Part shown: positions 20,561 through 26,388 of the stretch, piece after piece | How positions within the stretch are numbered: the first letter of the stretch is position 1 | Layout of the letters: each line of letters opens with the position of its first letter | Source: Cudoniella acicularis | Taxonomy: Eukaryota; Ascomycota; Leotiomycetes; Helotiales; Helotiaceae | Reading direction: 5' to 3' | Length of the DNA stretch: 26,388 nucleotides | Assembly: GCA_013054445.1 (NCBI GenBank) | Contig: JAAMPI010000767.1 | Span: 1-26,388, forward strand | Program-made: the position numbers and the translations under genes | Notes under the pieces: model-generated | The model's input: the letters and a program-made list of their open reading frames with translations, nothing else | Database searches by the model: none | What the model was told of the DNA's origin: nothing

Positions 20561-21190
20561 TCTCTATTCTATACTACCTCCTTATACTGTCATGCACTTC
20601 CTGGTGCACGGCATGATCTAAGGAAGCCTTAAGCTAAGCTCTTACGTACCCACTCTTTTCTCTGCCACTTCTTCGCAGATCAAGCTAGTTAGAAGAGTTT
20701 AGCGCCACTACACACCCTTTCACCGGCAGATCCTGTTCCTATGGACCGACCAAACCCCTTTCGCCAGGGCAACTCCTTACGCGGCCTGACTCGCCTTATA
20801 CTAAGTGACAACACGAGCTAAGCACCACTATAGCCCCTCCTCCGGGATGCCTTCCCGTTTGGGCAGGTTATCGTCATGCTCAGGGGAGTCTAGCTAAGCG
20901 CCGGCATAATTCAGTGCCTCAATCTGCCTTAAGCCTGCCTCTTGCGGACTGACTGACCGACTCAGAGGGGTCAGCTAGGCTAGATAGAGTAGACTTGGAA
21001 CGGCTGGTGCCTGCTGCCTATAGTCAGGTTCATGCAGCAGCGAGATTATATCGAGGAAGGGATTGTACTAAGGCTCAGGTTACCCCTCACTTGATACAGG
21101 GGGAAGCTGAGCGTAGGTAGAGCCCCGCCCTCTTAGATATTCTAAACCTTTATATGAATAAGATCGGCAGCAACCCCGCACCCCCTTTAT
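20561..21190. other. GC-richer stretch, possibly an old transposon
   Basis: Composition is clearly less AT-rich and CpA/TpG are present. The word GCTAAGC recurs (20634, 20818, 20893). A short frame from ATG 20741 (MDRPNPFRQGNSLRGLTRLI) stops after 26 codons, with mostly TAG/TAA stops after it. I cannot tell whether it was a gene. It sits directly before the repeat block and may belong to the same element. Confidence 0.3.
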
Positions 21191-21364
21191 CAGTGAACTG
21201 TGCCGCTAGTGTGATTCTGCCTCGCTCTCCCAGTGCCCTAGGCCTCGGTATAAGATTCATATAGTATCGATGCCGCATCCAAGGAGTCACACCAAGGGCC
21301 AGTGGTACCGGGAGATTCATATAAATCCTGGCAAGGCAGAATCACACCAGCGGCACAGTTCACT
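21191..21364. repeat. 31-bp inverted repeat
   Basis: The left arm 21192-21222 (AGTGAACTGTGCCGCT, then AGTGTGATTCTGCCT) and the right arm 21334-21364 are reverse complements with one mismatch in 31. The arms are separated by 111 bp. The right arm lies inside the tandem unit described in the next entry, so the left arm is an inverted fragment of that unit. Confidence 0.75.
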
Positions 21365-21600
21365 AACAAAAGGGTATAGGGTCAGCTAGGTATAGGTCAA
21401 ACAGAGGTGGAGATTCATATAACGCCAATGCCGCGAAGGAGTCATACCAAGGGCCAATAGTACCGGAAGATTCATATAAATCCTGACAGTACAGAACCAT
21501 ATCAGTGGCACAGTTCACTGGCAAGAGTGCAGATCAGCAGGGTCGGGGTCAAACAGAGGTAGAGATTTATACAACGGCAATACCGCGTCCAGAAGACGCA
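21254..21600 (+). repeat. Tandem repeat, about 155-bp unit
   Basis: Copy 1 is 21254-21411 (158 bp), copy 2 is 21412-21563 (152 bp) and a partial third copy starts at 21564. Each begins GATTCATATA (GATTTATACA in the third), then has AATGCCGC-type sequence, AAGGAGTCA-ACCAAGGGCCA, a second GATTCATATAAATCCTG, the AGTGGCACAGTTCACT block and GGTCAAACAGAGGT. The copies differ by scattered substitutions and small indels. The unit has an internal half-repeat because GATTCATATAAA occurs twice per copy. No coding capacity is obvious. Confidence 0.7.
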
Positions 21601-21689
21601 CCTCTGTCTGACGTCTACCAGCTGATCCTCCCCCCCTTTGCTCGTGAAGCTCCGGCGCTGATACGATCCTGGACTACTAGGATTTACAT

Positions 21690-22009
21690 GAATCTCCTAG
21701 TGCTACTAGACACTGGTGCGACTCCTCCCTGACACGGCATCACTACTACGTAATATCACTATCAGCAGGCTTTCCACCGACGATCTCCCCTTTCTAAGTC
21801 CCGCTGATACGATTGTCCCTTACATGGCATGCATGATCCCCCTCCTGAACCTCAGTATGCCGCTTGGTAGGGCAATCTCGCAGCTACATGAATCTCACGA
21901 CGATCAACTGGCGGACCAGTCATCCCAATCATCTACTACAGTTATCCAACTAGCCGCTGAGATAGAACTGATACAAGCCCCTTCCCGAAGTAATGTCACA
22001 TGTGCATGA
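21690..22009 (+). other. Open frame without recognised domain
   Basis: An open frame of about 105 codons ends with TGA at 22007-22009. It reads DLPFLSPADTIVPYMACMIP and later SQSSTTVIQLAAEIELIQ. There is no good ATG near its start and no family I recognise. It follows directly on the tandem repeat and may be part of a transposon. It could also be chance. Confidence 0.2.
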
Positions 22010-22221
22010 ATAGCACAGGAATCAAACTCGCCGTCGGAGCACCTTGGCCCTTTGCCTTCTGGAAGCAGAACAAAAACTAGGAGAAAGAGAAAAGAAACAC
22101 GCGGGGAAAGTTAGCATTAAAAGACCTAAAGCAAATAGGAGTAAATTGAATGCCACTGAAATTCGTATCATATAAAATCGCCCCTATAGACATTAAGGAG
22201 ACGTTATGGAATGATGAGGCT

Positions 22222-22375
22222 NAACTACTTATCACGTGTATATAAGCGAATGTNGATCTAAAAATAGTTCCGGAGGAATCTCGGTCGNAAGGGAGCCAAA
22301 ATNGGATCNTGTNCTTNGAGACAAGACGAGGGAAAGTGTAACCGAGNATNAAGGGAGCNAGAACGAGCCCCTTTN
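22222..22375. other. Second cluster of isolated N bases
   Basis: Eleven single N are scattered over 154 bases, as in the cluster at 15626-15989. This cluster lies at the right border of the less mutated island. Confidence 0.5.
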
Positions 22376-22423
22376 GAAGCTAAAATGGCCTCTTAGTGTA
22401 TGCTTAGGCTGACTCTACCGTGT

Positions 22424-22454
22424 GCTCAGGTTGCTCAGGCCGAGCTCAGGCCGA
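22424..22454. repeat. Short tandem repeat, GCTCAGGCCGA
   Basis: The 11-base unit GCTCAGGCCGA occurs twice in a row (22433-22443, 22444-22454), preceded by a partial GCTCAGGTT at 22424. Confidence 0.6.
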
Positions 22455-22479
22455 GCTTAAGAATACTTACCTATAGCTT

Positions 22480-23284
22480 AGGCTAAAGCAGTAGCAGCTT
22501 AGGTCTAGAGACGGAAATAGAAAGTGTTATAAGAACATTTCTATATAAGTATAGCTGTTACTATAAACAATGAAAACGCGATCAAGTTAAGAGAGAGCGA
22601 CTTCTTAAACCGTCTATATTCTATAAAACCACGCGTAGTCAAATAAAAGGCCGATAAGGTCAGGGTCGTTTTAGGTGTCTTTTAAAAGATCATATATCAG
22701 CGGACCTTTTAGCGGCTTAATAGAAGTATATAGTTAAGTCAGATCCTCTTACCTGTGTTATATTCCCTAACGGCCTTTTCAACTGCTTTAAAATTGTCTC
22801 TATCTTCTACTCCTATACCTATAGTAGCAATCTTCTAGAGTTATAAAAGACCGGCTATCACCTTTTGGTTTCCGTTTCCTAGCCAAATCATCACATGTTT
22901 CGCTTGTCGATAAATATCTCCTATCAAAGTAACCTGTTAGCTACGCTTAACAAGTAAACCTTGGTCGATATAGATACTGTCGACCTATATAGTCAGACCT
23001 CCGATTTTTAATTCCCGAATCTTTTATAATACGTTAAAGTAATTCGAAGTAATTTTTAGAATTTTCCCCTCGTAATTAATAGGACATAAAGCCGTTTAAG
23101 AGTCCTATGTATACGAGAGTATAATATATTAATATTTTATTTGGCTATCTAAAGAATAATATAATACGAGGTATTATAATAGTACTTTAACGTCCTCCTC
23201 CCTTTTAATATAGAGGACCCGAAAAGAACGAGGGTTAGTAAGCGGCGAATAATAGTATAGTTAAGACAAATTACCTCGCCGTAT
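22480..23284 (-). pseudogene. RIP-killed HET-domain gene
   Basis: The frame starts near 23284, where ATA stands in place of ATG. It reads SPLTNPRSFRVLYI, then LSYT-stop-DS (the stop at 23105-23107 replaces the conserved Trp), LTI-stop-VDSIYIDQ (expected W-V-D-S-I-C-I-D-Q) and QVTLIGDIYRQAKHVMIWLG. These are the hallmark blocks of the heterokaryon-incompatibility (HET) domain. A 47-bp intron (22752-22706, GTAAGA to AAAAG, with a CTTAAC branch) then leads in phase to DYAWFYRI-stop-TV-stop-EVALS, the block that in HET proteins reads W-F-x-R-I-W-T-V-Q-E-V-A-L. All stops in the exons are TAG/TAA. HET proteins trigger cell death after fusion of unlike strains. The frame fades near 22500, where composition changes, so the 3' end appears lost. 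Confidence 0.75.
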
Positions 23285-24655
23285 TTATAAATAAAGAGGT
23301 TTAGTATACTTTATTATATCGTTAAAAGGGCAAGTCTATATCTTCGTATGCTAAAGCTACTACGTACGTGGCTACTTATAGAAACTTCTAAAATAACGTT
23401 ATACTTTACGTGACTTCGTATAATATATAATATAGGTGCTAGCCTACGGCTTATACGAAGCCTTCGAAATCAATTAGAGTATTAGAGAATTAGAATAGAA
23501 TTTGATTAAGGAGGAGACGTTAGAATAAGCGGTTAATAAGTAAAGTTTTAAGAATAGCGTACTAATAGTAACGGCTATTATACGTGACTAATTACCCCTA
23601 CTAAAACAATCAGGAACGGATTAAAAATTAGGCCGAATAGAATAATAAATCGCCGAACCTACTCCTCTTACTCTCTTTAAAGAACCTTTTTATATTTTAT
23701 CTTACGGATAAAAATTTCGAAGGCAAATCGCCGAACCTACTCCTCTCTCTCTCTTCGAAGGCAAATAATCCTAAACTCCGTTTAAACTTTATCGGCTTCT
23801 AAACCAAACGAGAAAGAACGAAAAACCTTTCGAATCAAATAAGAAAGAACAAAAACACACTTAGTGGCACACCTAAGCTCTATAAAAGTAATATAGTTAG
23901 TATATATATATATATCTTATACTCCTATACTCTAGTAGAGGACCTATTAGAAGGCTCGATCCAGAACGCATGTCTGACGTGTTATTTATATGATCTTGCT
24001 TACTATATGCGATAGTATTATATTACGGCTATAAGCGGTTACTGCCGACATTAGGTAAAGGATAAGAAGAACTCACCTTCCCCTTCTTACTTTTAGTAAA
24101 ATAACGAGCTGCCTTATCTTTTACTACTTTACTATATAAATCTATATAGTAAGTAGATTGTCTATCATACTAAAAACTTAGCTAAGAATAGGTTTTAAAG
24201 ATATATATCGTAACTATAGACTATTACTCTTATGATCATATAAAGAAAGCGATAATAGACTCGACTAGGTGTCTAGATCCTACGAGATATATAAAAAACT
24301 ATATTAGGGGTAGAACTTTTACTAAATATTACGGTGCTTAAGCCTACGACACGTTACCTTCCTCTTAGATATATTACTAATTCCCGAAATTAAAATAAGG
24401 CCTTAGGTAGATAGGGTTACGTATAGTCTCGAAGCTTTAAATTATACGAAAGCCAGATAAAAGAAAGAATAAAGGAGTAAAGGATAGATATTATAATAAT
24501 ATCTTATATACTTGCCCCGGGTTCTAGTATTTTCTCTATTAGTAGTACTAGGATATCTTTGATCACTCTTTAGAGACTATAGCACGTAATATTATATTTA
24601 AGTAAAACTATAAGGCTTGCTAGTATTAGTAAGTCAAAGAAGTATAGTATACTAA
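23285..24655. other. AT-rich degenerate stretch
   Basis: I find no gene that I can support. It contains the direct repeats at 23648-23746 and a short (TA) run at 23901-23915. Composition shows the full RIP signature. Confidence 0.4.
23648..23746 (+). repeat. 22-bp direct repeat
   Basis: AAATCGCCGAACCTACTCCT followed by CT occurs at 23648-23669 and again at 23725-23746. TTCGAAGGCAAAT also occurs twice (about 23717 and 23754), and AGAAAGAAC-type words follow near 23810-23850. It looks like a decayed local tandem duplication of about 77 bp. Confidence 0.65.
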
Positions 24656-25117
24656 AGTGTGTTAAATTTTTCGACGGATAGTTTTATACTAACAAGTAGC
24701 TTAAAAGAAGAAACCGAGCGAACAGTTCGCTACCTTATTCCAAGACTCCCTTTAACCCTAAATTTATTCTTAATACCTCGGCCCGTCCCTTCCTATTTAT
24801 ATTTTGTTTCCTATCCTCTTATTTACCGTATCATTAATCCTTTTCCTATCACTCGTTCCTTTCCTTGTCGAACAGTACCTCGGCGTACCTAATACCTGCT
24901 TCCTAATATAGTCCGTCGGGTTAATAACGAATTTATTATATTATGTTACGTATACGCCTATATTATCTTCGATTTTAACGATATTAATCTAAAGGACTTC
25001 TAGATTGATATTATCTACCGGAACAAGGTAGTCGAATATAACACCGTAGTAATCAATCATACTATAGTATTAAAGGAGTATTAGAATAGTAGGCTTTTAA
25101 AGGGGAGATGTTTATAA
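24656..25117 (+). pseudogene. Decayed 152-codon frame, unknown function
   Basis: One frame runs from 24656 to a TAA at 25115-25117 with three internal stops (TAA, TAG, TAG). It reads DSFILTSSLKEETERTVRYL, then a Pro/Phe/Ser-rich part, then NNEFIILCYVYAYIIFDFND and VVEYNTVVINHTIVLKEY. No ATG begins it, so the start is either mutated or in an upstream exon. The middle part has a hydrophobic stretch (I-I-L-C-Y-V-Y-A-Y-I-I-F) that could span a membrane. I do not recognise the family. Confidence 0.35.
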
Positions 25118-25689
25118 GATAACTAATTACGTATGTTGCCTTATCTACCTAACCCTTATACTCGTCCTTCACTACTATGTCCGTAGCGACATCATGCCGT
25201 ACCTTACGGTAGTATATTTGCTAAAACGCTAGTTTCGCTAATTTAGGTCTACTAGGCATTAGAAACTCAGGAGAGTAGTTAGTAAGGTGCTATAACACCT
25301 CTAGGAGGAGCTTTTAAAGAGCTAGTAATAGACCTTCGATATAGATTCGAAGTGGCTACTCGGCGGGTGGTAGATAGAAGGGGTGTGAGGGTTTTGTGAC
25401 GTATGGTAGGATATAGAGTAGGAGAGCTGGTTGATCTAAGGGCGCGAAGTTGTGGGCATTCAAGCTATACTATAGATTGGTGACGTATAGAACATTAAGG
25501 ATATTTATTATAGGTTGCTCGTAGGACGATAATGATTCGATAAATAGGAGGGCCGCCGTATACTAAAGCAGACACGTGGCTATAAAATCGGATTTACGCT
25601 ATACGCGTGACCAGGCTTTAAAAATAGTGGCTAAGTAAAAATTTAGCGAGCCCCGGATTTATATAGTATTTTATTATAAGGCTAATATA
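25118..25689. other. Degenerate spacer
   Basis: No gene is seen. The part 25370-25470 is purine-rich on the plus strand and so C/T-rich on the minus strand, as in a fungal leader, and TpG is locally kept. Confidence 0.3.
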
Positions 25690-26003
25690 TATTAATAAGT
25701 ACTAATTTAAAGCTAAAACATATGGCGTTTAATACCCCTCTTCCTCGTATTAGAGTAACTCCTAGATTATATTATTTCCTCTTTAAGTATCTTTAAAACT
25801 TAGAGCTATGTTCTTCCTTAGTAGAACCTTTCCCTAAGTGCTCCGAATTTTAAAGAGGCTTTAATAGTCGCGATTAAGCAGGGGATAATAGCTAAAACGG
25901 CGATTAGTATCGTGCTTAAAAAGATCGATAACAAGATTAAATATAGTCTTTTTCTTATTACTATAGTAGCCCTTAAAGGAGAAATAGTTAAAGAAAGTAA
26001 CAT
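25690..26003 (-). pseudogene. Remnant of a small one-pass membrane protein
   Basis: The ATG at 26003 is followed by about 60 codons free of stops, with a hydrophobic helix at residues 20-49 (LYLILLSIFLSTILIAVLAI and onward) preceded by basic residues. After the TAG/TAA stops the same frame continues with VLKILKEEI and NTRKRGIKRHMF to about 25690. It looks like a signal-anchored or one-pass membrane protein with a basic tail, degraded by RIP. No family is recognised. Confidence 0.35.
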
Positions 26004-26388
26004 TTTAAGTATAAATTTATAGACCTATTAAAAAAAAAAGTTATAATTACTAAAGTATAGATTTATCTCGTAATAAGGTACGTCTTAAGACATATGTTAT
26101 AGCGTACGCAAGCAGTATAAATCAAGTAGTACTCTCTGTTTCTTAGAATTATCGACGAAGAAGAGAAGAAGCTAGATATAGGAAGGACTGTCGTCTTAAG
26201 GGAGCGCAGCTCCTGGACTAGTCCTAGAACAGACTAGCTCGGAACATGTGACTCGTACCAGATCTGTCACATCACCCCCCCCTTTTTAAAAGCTTGCCCT
26301 TAAGCGACCTCTATACTACCTCTACTTCTCGTATAGCTAACTCTAGCGAATCATTTGACCCCTCTGACCATGTGTCGTCGTCGTCGTC
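26004..26388. other. Right-edge spacer with simple repeats
   Basis: No gene is called. The stretch has a C8 run at 26275-26282 and ends in five GTC triplets (26374-26388), cut by the window edge. TpG and CpA become commoner after about 26200, so a less mutated segment may begin here. Confidence 0.4.

Noticed and set aside
21505..21732. LLDTGA motif read as a retroviral-type aspartic protease
   Set aside because: The frame starts with GTG inside a tandem repeat, ends three codons after the motif, and no reverse transcriptase or integrase motif is near.
1..26388. CRISPR array, tRNA, rRNA or bacterial operon
   Set aside because: No spaced identical repeats of the right size, no cloverleaf or rRNA core seen by eye; introns and RIP mark the DNA as fungal.

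Overview
The window reads as nuclear DNA of a filamentous ascomycete (Pezizomycotina). Three things show this: short introns of 47-56 bp with GTAAGT/GTGAGC donors and CTAAC-type branch sites, recognisable fungal families (HET, F-box, a DUF7924-type PD-(D/E)XK protein, a Myb/SANT-like protein), and the scar of repeat-induced point mutation (RIP). In most of the window CpA and TpG are rare, TpA is very common and CpG is kept. I cannot name the genus.

Layout. Positions 1 to about 15,600 are a graveyard of RIP-mutated genes: two related F-box/LRR-like genes (1-603, 1064-2008), a spliced gene of unknown function (2821-3700), a weak coding remnant (4597-5030), a long frame whose start resembles a LaeA-type methyltransferase (5414-7309), a helical/TPR-like gene (7542-10051), a convergent membrane-anchored gene on the minus strand (10081-12184) and two unknown genes (13142-14170, 14238-15634). 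Their internal stops are almost all TAG or TAA, as expected when CAG, CAA and TGG are hit by RIP.

From about 16,000 to 22,200 the sequence is much less mutated. It holds a Myb/SANT-like remnant on the minus strand (16021-16665), a broken gene of unknown function on the plus strand (16680-17966) and the best preserved gene of the window, a three-exon AT-hook plus PD-(D/E)XK (DUF7924-type) gene (18211-19976) disabled only by two in-frame TAG codons. A repeat-rich stretch follows, with a 31-bp inverted repeat and about two copies of a 155-bp tandem repeat (21191-21600).

From about 22,480 to the right end the RIP signature returns, with a decayed HET-domain gene (minus, 22480-23284), an unknown 152-codon frame (24656-25117) and the remains of a one-pass membrane protein (minus, 25690-26003). 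Two clusters of isolated N bases (15626-15989, 22222-22375) lie at the two edges of the less mutated island.

Nothing here looks like a working operon or pathway. The genes look like members of multicopy families that were duplicated, silenced by RIP and left in an AT-rich compartment. Most function calls are made through heavy mutation, and confidence is set accordingly.
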